NCBI GenBank assembly: GCA_019753235.1
Contig: JAIELF010000011.1
Span: forward strand, 212,783-276,782
From: a bacterium
GTDB lineage: Bacteria; Planctomycetota; Planctomycetia; Kolteriales; Kolteriaceae
Length of the DNA: 64,000 nucleotides
Direction: 5' to 3'
Part shown: positions 1 through 8,615 of the stretch, piece after piece
Layout: every line of letters begins with the position of its first letter
Position numbering within the stretch: the first letter of the stretch is position 1
Translations under genes and position numbers: made by a program
Notes under the pieces: generated by a model
Told to the model about the DNA's origin: nothing
The model's database searches: none
Seen by the model: only the letters and a program-made list of their open reading frames with translations

Positions 1-813
1 AGGGAATTCGTCAATCTTGAGGTCGATTTGTTCGAGCTGAGTATTCAGGCTGTGGCGACTCTCGTTCGCTTCCAGAAACTGCTCCGCCGTCGGATGCGTG
101 ATCAATTGAGCGATCCGCAGCGCGCCGATATCGGCCGGGAGTACAACTCGCGTGGCACCTGCCGCCCGCAGTTTTTGTTCGGTCGTCTGTTGCTCGCCGC
201 GCGCGATGATCTCGGTCTTTGAATTCAGCGAGCGCGCGGTGAGCGTGATGAAGACATTCATCGCATCATCCGGAAGAACCGTTGCCAGGATTTTGGCCCG
301 CTCGATGCCTGCTTCGAGAAGCGTCTTCTCGTCGGAAGCGTTCCCCTGAATCGCATAGAAACCGTCATCGCGCGCCCGAGCAACTCGCTCGGCACTGGAA
401 TCGACAACGACAAAAGGGGTCTTGGCCTGAAGAAGATGTTGGGCCAGCGGCTGACCCAGCCGACCGTACCCGCAGATGATGACGTGGTTGGCGAGCTTGC
501 TCAATTCCAACGATTGCCGACGATCCCCCATCGCGCGATGAATTTCTCCTTCGGTCAGCATTTGGATAAAACCTCCGACAATGTAGACCACCGACGAACA
601 ACCAAAGATGATGACCGCCATCGTGAAAATCTTAAGTGCCGGCGTATCGATCGGACGAACTTCGCCGAAACCGACGCCGAACACGGTGATGACAACCTGA
701 TAGACCGCGCTCAACCAGTCCCAACCCGCCAGCATGTAGCCTCCCACGGAAGCACTGCACGTGATCAAGAAGATCAGCAGTCCCAGCAGGATTCGTTGCA
801 GCGAGCTTTGCAT
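1..813 (-). CDS. Potassium channel with RCK/TrkA-N domain (3' end cut by window edge)
   Basis: Reading leftward from an ATG at 813, 271 codons stay open to base 1, so the C-terminus lies outside the window. The N-terminus has a transmembrane helix (about residues 7-28), a pore helix with filter motif ITVFGVGFGEV (about 41-51) and a second helix (about 60-85). This is the 2-TM pore layout of prokaryotic K+ channels. A Rossmann RCK/TrkA-N domain follows (NHVIICGYGRLGQPLA near residue 108), ending in the start of a TrkA-C-like region. The expected role is ligand-gated K+ flux across the inner membrane, with NAD(H) or nucleotide binding at the RCK domain. The filter is VGFGE rather than the textbook TVGYGD, a variant known in bacterial channels. 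No strong Shine-Dalgarno is seen before the ATG. Family is clear; ligand is not. Confidence 0.88.
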   Translation of the reverse strand, partial: MQSSLQRILLGLLIFLITCSASVGGYMLAGWDWLSAVYQVVITVFGVGFGEVRPIDTPALKIFTMAVIIFGCSSVVYIVGGFIQMLTEGEIHRAMGDRRQSLELSKLANHVIICGYGRLGQPLAQHLLQAKTPFVVVDSSAERVARARDDGFYAIQGNASDEKTLLEAGIERAKILATVLPDDAMNVFITLTARSLNSKTEIIARGEQQTTEQKLRAAGATRVVLPADIGALRIAQLITHPTAEQFLEANESRHSLNTQLEQIDLKIDEFP

Positions 814-917
814 GGATCTTAAGTGCCAGAAAGGACCTACGTTTACCGTTTATGAAGAGCAACGACGATGGGAACTTACCGGTCCGCGCGGCGCAATGCA
901 AGAAGATTGCCGGCGAG

Positions 918-2651
918 CTATTCGTCGCCTGTCAATCGCAGAACCGGCGCGGGGGATGGGTTCGGCCGAAGCAGCGAATCATCGCTCTTCGTGACGCGAA
1001 GGAGCTCATCGACGGTGGTTGCCCCGCCGAGAAGCTTGCGGTAAGCATCCTCGCGAAGGGTGATGAGCCCTTCTTTTCGTGCCTGCGACTTAATGGCCGA
1101 CGAACTGGCTCGTTCGATGACCATCTCTCGAATTGGGTCGGTCATGGCCAACAATTCGTAAATTCCTTGTCGTCCGCGGTAGCCCGACTGTCGACAATTT
1201 CGGCACCCACTCCCACGCGAGAGGGTGATGGGATGATCCATCCGCGGGAAATCGGGCGGAAGCTCGGCAGGGTCTGGCTCGTAAGTGGTTTTGCATTCCT
1301 TGCAGATGCTTCGGACCAGACGCTGAGCCATCACCCCTTCCACTGTGCTCGAGACGAGGAACGGCTCGACCCCCATGTCGGTCAGCCGGGTGAAAGCGGT
1401 GGCGGCATCGTTGGTATGCAGCGTGCTAAGAACAAGGTGACCCGTCAGCGCGGCTTGAATTGCGATCTCGGCGGTCTCGACGTCGCGAATCTCACCCACG
1501 AGAACGACATCGGGATCATGACGCAGGATGCTTCGCAGGCCTGCGGCGAAAGTCAGACCGATCTTCGATTGCACCTGAATCTGCTGGATCCGATCGAAGT
1601 TGTACTCGATCGGATCCTCGACGGTGATAACCTTCACCTGATCACGCGCGATCTCTTGAAGAGCGCTATAGAGGGTAGTGGTTTTGCCGCTCCCCGTGGG
1701 ACCGGTCACCAGGATGATGCCGTGAGGCATCTCGATGAGCTGCTGCCAAATGTTCAGCGTTTGACTGCTCATTCCCAGGCCGCTGAGATCGAACTTCAAT
1801 GAACCCTTATCCAGAATTCGGAGCACGACCCCTTCGCCGTGCGCCATGGGAATGATCGAAACACGGACGTCGACATCCCGACCCTGGGCGCGAAGCTTGA
1901 TCCGACCATCCTGGGGCAACCGCTTTTCAGAGATGTTCAACTTGGCCATGATCTTAAGTCGGCTGACAATGGCCGGGGCGAAGCGATGGATTTCAGGCGG
2001 TAGCGATTGCACCTGTAACACGCCGTCGATTCGGTATCGAATCCGCAAACCTCGCTCGGTCGGCTCGATGTGAACGTCGCTGGTCCGCTGTTCGATGGCT
2101 TCGGTGATGATCTCATTGACGAGCTTGACGACGCTGGCCTCTTGGGCAAGTTCGTCGGCATCATCGCTGGAGCGTTCGCCGTCGACGATCTCAAAATCGG
2201 TCCCGCCGACCATGGCGCCGACGGTCTCGCCACCGACGCCGAAGTAGTTCTTAATGAGGGCGGCGATTTCATCCTCTGGAGCCAACACCGGTTCGATCGT
2301 CAGGCCGGTCGCTTCATGCACCAGATCAATCGCATCGAGGTCGAGTGGATTGGCCGTCGCCACCACCAGCGATTCCCCCTCCATCTCGATCGGCATCACT
2401 TGGTGCTTGAAGATCAGCTTTCGGGGAACGGCGACGAGGACGTCACTTTCGATGGCGCGGTCCGCCAGCGCGACGACCCGCAATCCGAGGGCTCGCCCCA
2501 ACGATTGCCTGACGGCGTCTTCGGTCATGTAGCCGAGCCGGCCGATGGCCTGGTCGAAACGGATTTGCTGGCTGATGGCCAGATCGCGAATGGCCTGTAC
2601 TTGGTCCGCCGAGAGCTGACCGTCGCGAATCAAAACATCATCGGTACGCAT
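918..2651 (-). CDS. gspE: Type II secretion / type IV pilus assembly ATPase (GspE/PilB family)
   Basis: The 577-aa protein has the family layout: an N-terminal MshEN/GspE-N domain (about 1-130), then the hexameric secretion ATPase. Visible motifs are Walker A GPTGSGKTTTLYSAL (about 315-330), the Asp box and Walker B around DPDVVLVGEIRD (about 380), the His box (STLHTNDA), and a paired-Cys zinc motif (CKEC and CRNC, about 455-490). It would power pseudopilus or pilus assembly at the cytoplasmic face of the inner membrane. The ATG at 2651 has a GGAGAG sequence just upstream. No other secretion-machine gene is adjacent, although pseudopilin-like proteins occur at 14073-14945 and 24414-24926. GspE and PilB cannot be separated from this sequence alone. 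Confidence 0.93.
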   Translation of the reverse strand: MRTDDVLIRDGQLSADQVQAIRDLAISQQIRFDQAIGRLGYMTEDAVRQSLGRALGLRVVALADRAIESDVLVAVPRKLIFKHQVMPIEMEGESLVVATANPLDLDAIDLVHEATGLTIEPVLAPEDEIAALIKNYFGVGGETVGAMVGGTDFEIVDGERSSDDADELAQEASVVKLVNEIITEAIEQRTSDVHIEPTERGLRIRYRIDGVLQVQSLPPEIHRFAPAIVSRLKIMAKLNISEKRLPQDGRIKLRAQGRDVDVRVSIIPMAHGEGVVLRILDKGSLKFDLSGLGMSSQTLNIWQQLIEMPHGIILVTGPTGSGKTTTLYSALQEIARDQVKVITVEDPIEYNFDRIQQIQVQSKIGLTFAAGLRSILRHDPDVVLVGEIRDVETAEIAIQAALTGHLVLSTLHTNDAATAFTRLTDMGVEPFLVSSTVEGVMAQRLVRSICKECKTTYEPDPAELPPDFPRMDHPITLSRGSGCRNCRQSGYRGRQGIYELLAMTDPIREMVIERASSSAIKSQARKEGLITLREDAYRKLLGGATTVDELLRVTKSDDSLLRPNPSPAPVLRLTGDE

Positions 2652-2784
2652 GAACTCTCCGCGCCGAGCGTCACCTGCCGAGAGGGGAGGGCGATGCCCC
2701 TCGCCTGCCGGGCGATTCCCCTCGTTCGACTCATTCTACGGGCCTGACGAAGAGGGGCCCGAATCGCTTATGGGCCTGGGAGAG

Positions 2785-3546
2785 TTACTGGCCTGCCGGG
2801 GGAGAGGTTTCCGCGGGAGCGTTGTTTTCGGAACGAGAGCGACGCCCTTCGCCCCGTGGGCCGCGCCCCCCTTCGGGTCGCATGGATCGCTGCAATCGAT
2901 CGAAGTCGACGGCCGCCGGCTCTCCCAGCATTGCCAACCAGCGCTCCTTTTGTTTTTCCGTGAGGAGCGCGAGGCCTTTCTCTTCCATCGATTTTCGCAT
3001 TTCGGTCATTTTCTCGCGCATCTGCTCTCGATCGGTGCCACGAAGCTGCATGACCTGTTCGCGCATCGAATCGCGGAGCTGGGAAGTTTGGTCCTCGGTC
3101 AGGCCGATCTCTCGAGCGGTCTCAGGATTCATCCATTCCATCACCCCGACCATCTGCAATCGAATCTGCTTGAGTCGGACGAAACCCGCGTCGCCGAGAA
3201 CCTCTTTCAAGTCGCTTTCGATCTCGGGGCCGCGCTTCTCAAAATGCTCCCTCATTTTAGCAAAGCGCTCTTCGCCGCGAAGGTCTTCGACGGTCTTGTT
3301 GAACTCGTCGTTCTCTTGCTTGACCTGTTCGCGAAGGGCATCGAGGTAGCTCTTTTGTTCATCGGTGACGGCCAAAGCCTTTTGGACCTCGGTATCGGCC
3401 GCGATGGCCATCAACCCCATGGACGGAGGCCCACCCATCCCGCGCACCATTCGCCCGCCGAATCCACCCCGACCCGGGCCACCCTCCTGAGCCAGACCCA
3501 AAGTCGAACTCACTAGCAGCAATGCCAGACATGTTGATCGCATCAT
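2785..3546 (-). CDS. Secreted Spy/CpxP-like LTXXQ-type helical protein
   Basis: A signal peptide (MMRSTCLALLLVSSTLGLAQ) precedes a Gly-rich linker and a long charged helical region with repeated 'LT-xx-Q' segments (VTDEQKSYLDAL, LTEDQTSQL, LTEKQKERWLAML). These are characteristic of periplasmic Spy/CpxP-like metal-stress or chaperone proteins. The C-terminal 45 residues are Arg/Gly/Ser/Pro-rich and look disordered. A GTG at 3558 is in frame, but GGGGAAGG at 3556-3549 sits just before tandem ATGs at 3546 and 3543, so translation probably starts at one of these. Planctomycetes carry many such proteins of unknown function. Substrate and partner cannot be inferred. Confidence 0.75.
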   Translation of the reverse strand: MMRSTCLALLLVSSTLGLAQEGGPGRGGFGGRMVRGMGGPPSMGLMAIAADTEVQKALAVTDEQKSYLDALREQVKQENDEFNKTVEDLRGEERFAKMREHFEKRGPEIESDLKEVLGDAGFVRLKQIRLQMVGVMEWMNPETAREIGLTEDQTSQLRDSMREQVMQLRGTDREQMREKMTEMRKSMEEKGLALLTEKQKERWLAMLGEPAAVDFDRLQRSMRPEGGRGPRGEGRRSRSENNAPAETSPPAGQ

Positions 3547-3660
3547 CACCTTCCCCACCCGCCCGTTTCGAAAGTCCCTTCCACATACTGAACACCAAGA
3601 TAGAGAGGGAGTTTCGCGAAAACCAAGCCGAAGAGGCCCGGCCAGGCCGCCAGGAGAAAG

Positions 3661-4710
3661 TTATTCCGCCTTGGTGATCGTGCTCAAGCGGTACGTCGGC
3701 GAGCCTGAGGGGCTGGCTTTGGTGACGCGACCTTCAACACGAACGGTGTCGCCCTCTTTGAAACCCGCCAAACGGGGATCTCGATTCAGGATGACCTGTC
3801 CACCGAACGCGTCCGTTTGATCGAGCGGAAGATACCGCAAGGTCCAGACGCCGCCACGCGTGTGCTGATAATGAAGCTCCCCAACGATCCAACCGAAGTC
3901 GGCCGCGTGAGGCCCGTCAAGATGGAACGATGTCGGGAGAACATGGTCCGCCGGCGACGACAGGCCCACGCTGCCTGGTTCGCTCTCCCCCACCGGAATC
4001 TCCTTCAGAGGGAGATCTTCGCTGGCCGGCTGGGTCGGGGCCGGGGATGTTTCGTCCTCGGTGACGGGTGCCTGGGTCGGCGGCAAGGCCTGGGGGAGAG
4101 GAGGATCAGCTTCGGTCACCGGCTTGATCTGCACCCCTTCGGCCGGAACGGGCGTGGCGGCACCGCTGGGAGCGATCACATGCATGCATGCCGGGCACGG
4201 GTGGGCTTGCGACGTGATGGGCTCATCAACCGTCTCTTCGTCCGACCCTGCCATGCAACCGCCATCATCGCAACAGACCTCTTCCCCATCGGCCAGACAG
4301 ACCTCGCACGTCGAAGCGGTGGCGAGCGATCGGCGACCAAACAAACCATGCGAAAACTTGCTCAATGAAAAGAACTCACGAATGCGCGACCAAATACCCG
4401 CCGGAGATTTCATCTTCAGCGAATGCTTCGCATCTGTACATGATGGAGAGCTGCACGAGCAAAAATCATCGTCGCAGGCGATATCGCCCGTCGAACAGCC
4501 TACACAGGAACCGACGGCATCATCGGATGAAATCTCGGCTTCGCCTGGGTCGACTCGCGTATCATCGATCTCGGAAACCGGGGCAGCCGCATGAGACTCT
4601 GCTGACGCCTGGACCTCCGTCACCGACCATCGACGCGGAGCCGATTCCGGCGAACCAGCCAGGATCGAACAGGCAAATAGACCCAGAGTGCCCCAAACGC
4701 GAACAATCAT
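3661..4710 (-). CDS. Secreted Cys-rich protein with C-terminal OB-like domain
   Basis: No named family is recognised for the whole protein. The ATG at 4710 is chosen over the longer frame (4767) because GGAGG lies 7 nt upstream. The N-terminus (MIVRVWGTLGLFACSILAG) is a signal peptide, possibly with a lipobox-like Cys. The next 150 residues hold clustered cysteines (CVGC, CDDDFCSC, CEVC, CCDDGGC, CPAC), then a Pro/Thr/Glu-rich linker. The C-terminal 75 residues (from GWIVGELHYQHTRGG to the end) resemble a small OB-type barrel, with a 'GDTVRVEGRV' strand typical of such folds. The Cys pairs could bind metal or form disulfides; nothing in the context decides. The neighbour at 4848-6254 is co-directional but 137 bp away. 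Confidence 0.6.
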   Translation of the reverse strand: MIVRVWGTLGLFACSILAGSPESAPRRWSVTEVQASAESHAAAPVSEIDDTRVDPGEAEISSDDAVGSCVGCSTGDIACDDDFCSCSSPSCTDAKHSLKMKSPAGIWSRIREFFSLSKFSHGLFGRRSLATASTCEVCLADGEEVCCDDGGCMAGSDEETVDEPITSQAHPCPACMHVIAPSGAATPVPAEGVQIKPVTEADPPLPQALPPTQAPVTEDETSPAPTQPASEDLPLKEIPVGESEPGSVGLSSPADHVLPTSFHLDGPHAADFGWIVGELHYQHTRGGVWTLRYLPLDQTDAFGGQVILNRDPRLAGFKEGDTVRVEGRVTKASPSGSPTYRLSTITKAE

Positions 4711-4847
4711 GCCCCATCCTCCGCAGCGACCACATGGACGAATAGACCGCATGCCCGGCATAGTCATCGACGTTCGACCAGAATCGGCTTAAGCCTCCTT
4801 TCCCTCTTTACACGAACTTCCCGAACAACCCCACCTCCGCACATTCG

Positions 4848-6254
4848 CTAAAATTGTTCGTCTTTGCCCAGATCCTCATGAAATTTTCCCCCTTCCGCAG
4901 GGTTTTCTTCAGGAGAATCCTCGGCGAATCCGAGCTCTTGGGCTCGTCGATGTAGTCGGGGTCTCGAGATGCCCAGCTCTTTCGCCGCCTTTGATTTGTT
5001 TCCTCGATGCCGACGGAGCGACAGTTCGATCATCCGCCGTTCGACCGACTCGAGAACTTGATTCAACGAAGGTAATGGAAACGTGTCGGCCGGGACTTCG
5101 AGCCGGTCGGCTTGGGTCAGAAACCGAGGTAGGTCGCGTTCCGTGAGCGTGTTGCGATTCGATCGTCGGAGAGCCCGGCGAACGATCTGTTGAAGTTCGG
5201 TAACGTTGCCGGGAAAGTCGTACTTCGCCAAGCGAGCCATTGCCGACGGTTCCAGCTCGATCGCGCGATTGCCGACGGCGTTGACCGCCTCGGGGTGCGT
5301 CAACATCAGGGCGGCCAAAAGGGACAAGTCCTCTCGCCTTTCTCGCAGCGGGGGGATCGGCACCACCAGTCGAGTGATCAACTGATAGAACTCCTCGCTC
5401 CATTTCCCCTCGGCTCGGACGCGTTCCGGAAGTTCCCGTTCGGTGAGCAGAAGTCGCCAGCGGGGGATCGGCTGCGCTCCCGCGAGCGCAACGAGCCGAG
5501 CCTGCAACTCGCCCGCCAAATGAGCCGCATGGTGAATGAGAAGCGTTCCTCCCTGGGGATCGTCGAGAATCGGAAACGATTCTTCGTCCTCTTCGTCGCG
5601 AATCGACTCTGTCGAAACACGCGAGACTTGCAGGAACTGCGCTTTCTGGATCTCGGCCGAGAGAACCTGACAATCGATGATGGCGATGGGCCGGGCCGAC
5701 CGCTGACTTCGAACACGAATCTGATGGGCGATCATTCGCTTGCCGACGCCGGCCTCGCCGACCAGCAAGACCGGCACATCGCAGCCCGCCGCCAAATTCA
5801 TCTGCTCGACCACCCGCTGCATGGCGGCGCTCTGGGCCACGATGATCTTTTCGAACCCCGCGGTCCTCTGCCGTTGGGCCAAAAGAGCCAACTGCTCGTC
5901 GGCGACGGCATCCCTCGCGATCGGCACCGCGCCCGATGCCCCCTGATCGGCCGCGCGGGCGAGATAGCCCAGAATAGCCAACGGTTCCTGCTCGCTGGTC
6001 TGCAGCGAAAGGAAAGTGATCGTCCACCAAGCTCGGTACGAACCCGCCTCAATCACTCGGCACGCGGACCTTGCTTGCCCCGTCGGCAGATCGAGGGGGG
6101 GACGAAGATACTGCTCGACAAAACGAGCTTTCTCGGACGCGGACAATTGGCCGAAACCGGTTTGAACATCAAACGAACGATTACAAAGGACCAACGATCC
6201 ATGTTCGTTCAAAATAAAGATCGGCTCGGCCGCGTGCTTGAGGATTTCTTCCAC
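4848..6254 (-). CDS. PAS - degenerate AAA+ - Fis-type HTH regulator (NtrC-like)
   Basis: Domain order is that of a sigma-54 enhancer-binding protein: a PAS-like sensor (about 1-105), an AAA+ region (about 138-375) and a C-terminal Fis-type helix-turn-helix (about 405-440, with NKSKAAKELGISRPRLHRR). The AAA+ core is altered. Walker A is GEAGVGKRM (166-174) instead of GESGTGKE. No GAFTGA loop exists in the stretch where it should lie (about 203-225), which is Asp/Glu-rich instead. Walker B reads GGTLLIHH (236-243) with both acidic catalytic residues replaced. The later AAA+ helices (RLVVPIPPLRERREDLSLL and YDFPGNVTELQQIVRRAL) are conserved. It probably binds DNA but cannot activate sigma-54 polymerase in the usual way. 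Start is a GTG. The promoter region 6255-6344 is shared with gcvT. Confidence 0.8.
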   Translation of the reverse strand: MEEILKHAAEPIFILNEHGSLVLCNRSFDVQTGFGQLSASEKARFVEQYLRPPLDLPTGQARSACRVIEAGSYRAWWTITFLSLQTSEQEPLAILGYLARAADQGASGAVPIARDAVADEQLALLAQRQRTAGFEKIIVAQSAAMQRVVEQMNLAAGCDVPVLLVGEAGVGKRMIAHQIRVRSQRSARPIAIIDCQVLSAEIQKAQFLQVSRVSTESIRDEEDEESFPILDDPQGGTLLIHHAAHLAGELQARLVALAGAQPIPRWRLLLTERELPERVRAEGKWSEEFYQLITRLVVPIPPLRERREDLSLLAALMLTHPEAVNAVGNRAIELEPSAMARLAKYDFPGNVTELQQIVRRALRRSNRNTLTERDLPRFLTQADRLEVPADTFPLPSLNQVLESVERRMIELSLRRHRGNKSKAAKELGISRPRLHRRAQELGFAEDSPEENPAEGGKFHEDLGKDEQF

Positions 6255-6344
6255 CGATGATTCCGCTTGAGGGATTTTTGGGTTTGATTCCGCCCCTTGG
6301 CATTTGCACTCTAGCGGGTAGTTGACCGAATCGAAAGGGGGAGC

Positions 6345-7478
6345 GTGGGCCTTTCAACGGCACTCTTTGATTGGCACAAGCAGGCGGGAGCCCGGATCGT
6401 CGATTTCGGCGGCTGGGACATGCCGGTGCTTTATTCGTCGATTGTCGATGAGCACAACGCGACTCGACAGGGAGCGGGTCTGTTCGATGTCAGCCACATG
6501 GGCCGACTCTGGTTCGAAGGTCCGCAAGCCACGGCACTGCTCGATCACCTCCTAACCAATCATGTCGAGACTCTCGACGAAGGACAGGTTCGTTACTCCC
6601 TGGTTCTCAATCATGACGCAGGAATCAAAGACGATGTCCTCGTCTATCGGATCGAAGATAAACATCTTCTTGTCGTCAACGCGTCGAATCGGATGAAGCT
6701 GTTGGCGTGGTTCGATAGCTTACGGGCGGGCTTTGATGCCACGATTCGCGATGACACACCATTGACATCGATGATCGCCGTCCAAGGGCCCAAGGCGATA
6801 TCGCTCGTACAAAATGAACTGACGGGTTCGGTTGATGCTCTTGGCTATTACCGTGCGGTTTGGATGGCTCTCGCGTCGGAACCCGCTACGCGTCTCCTGG
6901 TGAGCCGAACAGGATACACAGGCGAAGATGGTGTCGAATTGATCGGCCCGCACCAGGCCATCACCCAACTATGGGGTCGATTACTCGATGCGGGGAGACA
7001 GGATGGTGTCAAGCCCGCCGGGCTGGGGGCACGCGACACGCTTCGCTTGGAAGCGGGAATGCCTCTTTATGGCCACGAACTGACCGAGGAGATCGACCCC
7101 CTGCGGGCGGGATTGAGTTGGGCAGTCGCTTCGAAAGATAAAGACTTTGTCGGCAAGCCCGCACTGATCGGGCTTCCCGCGGATCGGCCAGTGCGGGTCG
7201 GCCTCACCCTTGAGGGGAAGAGGATCGCTCGCGAGGGATTCGCCGTTTGGCCGGCTGGCAGTCGGGCCGATGCCAATGAAGAGAACATTCCGATCGGCAA
7301 CATCACCAGCGGGACGTACTCTCCAACGCTCGAACAAGCCATCGCGATGGCGTATGTCGACCCGAGCTGTAAATCGGTGGGGACGCGATTGGCCGTCGAT
7401 GTTCGGGGGTCGGCTGTCTCTGCTACGGTGGTCAAGCTCCCCTTCTACAAACGATCTCGCGCGGGAGGTTCGTCATGA
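6345..7478 (+). CDS. gcvT: Glycine cleavage system T protein (aminomethyltransferase)
   Basis: A 377-aa protein matching GcvT over its full length: N-terminal folate-binding GCV_T domain (LFDWHKQAGARIVDFGGWDMP, motif split here around residues 6-26; LFDVSHMGR near 46; RTGYTGEDGVEL near 184) and the C-terminal barrel (about 280-375). It transfers the aminomethyl carbon from GcvH-lipoamide to tetrahydrofolate, releasing ammonia. The start is a GTG preceded by AAGGGGGAGC. It overlaps gcvH by 4 nt (ATGA), so the two are translationally coupled. The P-protein gene is not downstream: the next gene at 7871 is unrelated and on the other strand. Confidence 0.97.
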   Translation: MGLSTALFDWHKQAGARIVDFGGWDMPVLYSSIVDEHNATRQGAGLFDVSHMGRLWFEGPQATALLDHLLTNHVETLDEGQVRYSLVLNHDAGIKDDVLVYRIEDKHLLVVNASNRMKLLAWFDSLRAGFDATIRDDTPLTSMIAVQGPKAISLVQNELTGSVDALGYYRAVWMALASEPATRLLVSRTGYTGEDGVELIGPHQAITQLWGRLLDAGRQDGVKPAGLGARDTLRLEAGMPLYGHELTEEIDPLRAGLSWAVASKDKDFVGKPALIGLPADRPVRVGLTLEGKRIAREGFAVWPAGSRADANEENIPIGNITSGTYSPTLEQAIAMAYVDPSCKSVGTRLAVDVRGSAVSATVVKLPFYKRSRAGGSS

Positions 7479-7855
7479 ATTTGGATTCGCTGAAGTATGC
7501 GGCAACGCACGAATGGATCGATGCCCAAGGAGATGCCGGCACCGTCGGTATCACGCGATTCGCGGTTGATCAACTGACCGATTTGGTCTTTGTCGAGCTC
7601 CCCGCGGTCGGCAAGAAGCTCTCGGCCGGGGCCCCGTTCGGCGTCGTCGAATCGGTCAAAGCGGTCAGCGATATCTATGCCCCCGTCGCGGGGGAAGTGA
7701 TCGCGATCAACGATGCCGTCGTCCGCGAGCCGGCCCTCTTAAGCGAAGATCCCTATGAGAAGGGTTGGCTCATCAAACTCCGTCTCGACAACGCCAGCGA
7801 CGTCGGTCGGCTAATGTCGAAAGGGGATTACGAAGCCAGTTGCCATTCGCACTGA
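7475..7855 (+). CDS. gcvH: Glycine cleavage system H protein (lipoyl carrier)
   Basis: A 126-aa H protein of usual length. The lipoylation site is the Lys in VESVKAVSDIYAPVAGEV (about residue 63), and the N-terminal strand YAATHEWIDAQG is typical. It carries the aminomethyl group between the P, T and L proteins in the cytoplasm. Its ATG overlaps the gcvT stop codon. The gene ends 15 bp before the stop of a convergent gene. Confidence 0.97.
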   Translation: MNLDSLKYAATHEWIDAQGDAGTVGITRFAVDQLTDLVFVELPAVGKKLSAGAPFGVVESVKAVSDIYAPVAGEVIAINDAVVREPALLSEDPYEKGWLIKLRLDNASDVGRLMSKGDYEASCHSH

Positions 7856-7870
7856 TCAGCGTGCCCAAGG

Positions 7871-8467
7871 TCACTCGTCGTCGACGCTCTGAAGAGTTAT
7901 CGCACGGTCGGTCGCTTCGTTGTCGGCGATCATTCTCTTGCCCTCGGCCAGAAAGCGGGCGAGTTGGCTCGGACGAATAAGCTGATCCTCGATGTAATAA
8001 ATCGCCAAGCCAGACCGCCTCTCTACCCAGGCAACATGGTCGGGAGGTAAACCCGAAAGGGATGACTTCGTTCTCTGAGCCGAACGACTTTTCGGCCCCT
8101 TCGGATCTTCCAGCCAGAGAACCGTCTGCGAATGAAACCCGACCCCTGGGCGAGGTGGACCGGCACTGGCGAAAAGATCGAAAAGACAAACCTGCGGTCC
8201 CGCGTCAGGCGACGTCATCACATGCTGAAGCAGTCGTCGGCTGCCGACCGGGCAGACAGCGAGACCATCAAGAGCTAGTTCGAAACTCTTGTTGCCGCGG
8301 CCGATAAAGTGCCAACCCCACGCGTCAGCCAGCCGACGCCATTCACGATGCCGATGCGAACCTTTCCAAATCGCGTATCCAAGCATCCCGGCGGGCAACG
8401 TCACGATCATGCTGGCTAGAATGAGATTGAGTGTCCAAATCCATGGATCGACTGGTTCGGTTGTCAT
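7871..8467 (-). CDS. Hypothetical membrane protein, about 198 aa
   Basis: Not assigned to a family. The ATG at 8467 (MTTEPVDPWIW) is preferred because GGGGAAG lies just upstream; the frame opens further, to 8515. One N-terminal transmembrane helix (about residues 12-34, LNLILASMIVTLPAGMLGYA) is followed by a basic stretch (KGSHRHREWRRLADAWGWHF) and a soluble mixed domain. It is convergent with gcvH and divergent from the DUF1592 gene at 8616. No function is proposed. Confidence 0.6.
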   Translation of the reverse strand: MTTEPVDPWIWTLNLILASMIVTLPAGMLGYAIWKGSHRHREWRRLADAWGWHFIGRGNKSFELALDGLAVCPVGSRRLLQHVMTSPDAGPQVCLFDLFASAGPPRPGVGFHSQTVLWLEDPKGPKSRSAQRTKSSLSGLPPDHVAWVERRSGLAIYYIEDQLIRPSQLARFLAEGKRMIADNEATDRAITLQSVDDE

Positions 8468-8615
8468 GGCTTCCCCATTCCATCTGGATTCATTTGGCAT
8501 AACAATAGCTAGCACAACGATTTGCAGCTGACTCGAAACCTAACGGTGACGCTGAGAGTAAAATGAAGCGTCCCGCGTTCTTGCTGCAAGATGTCTTCCC
8601 CGCCAGGAGCCTAGG

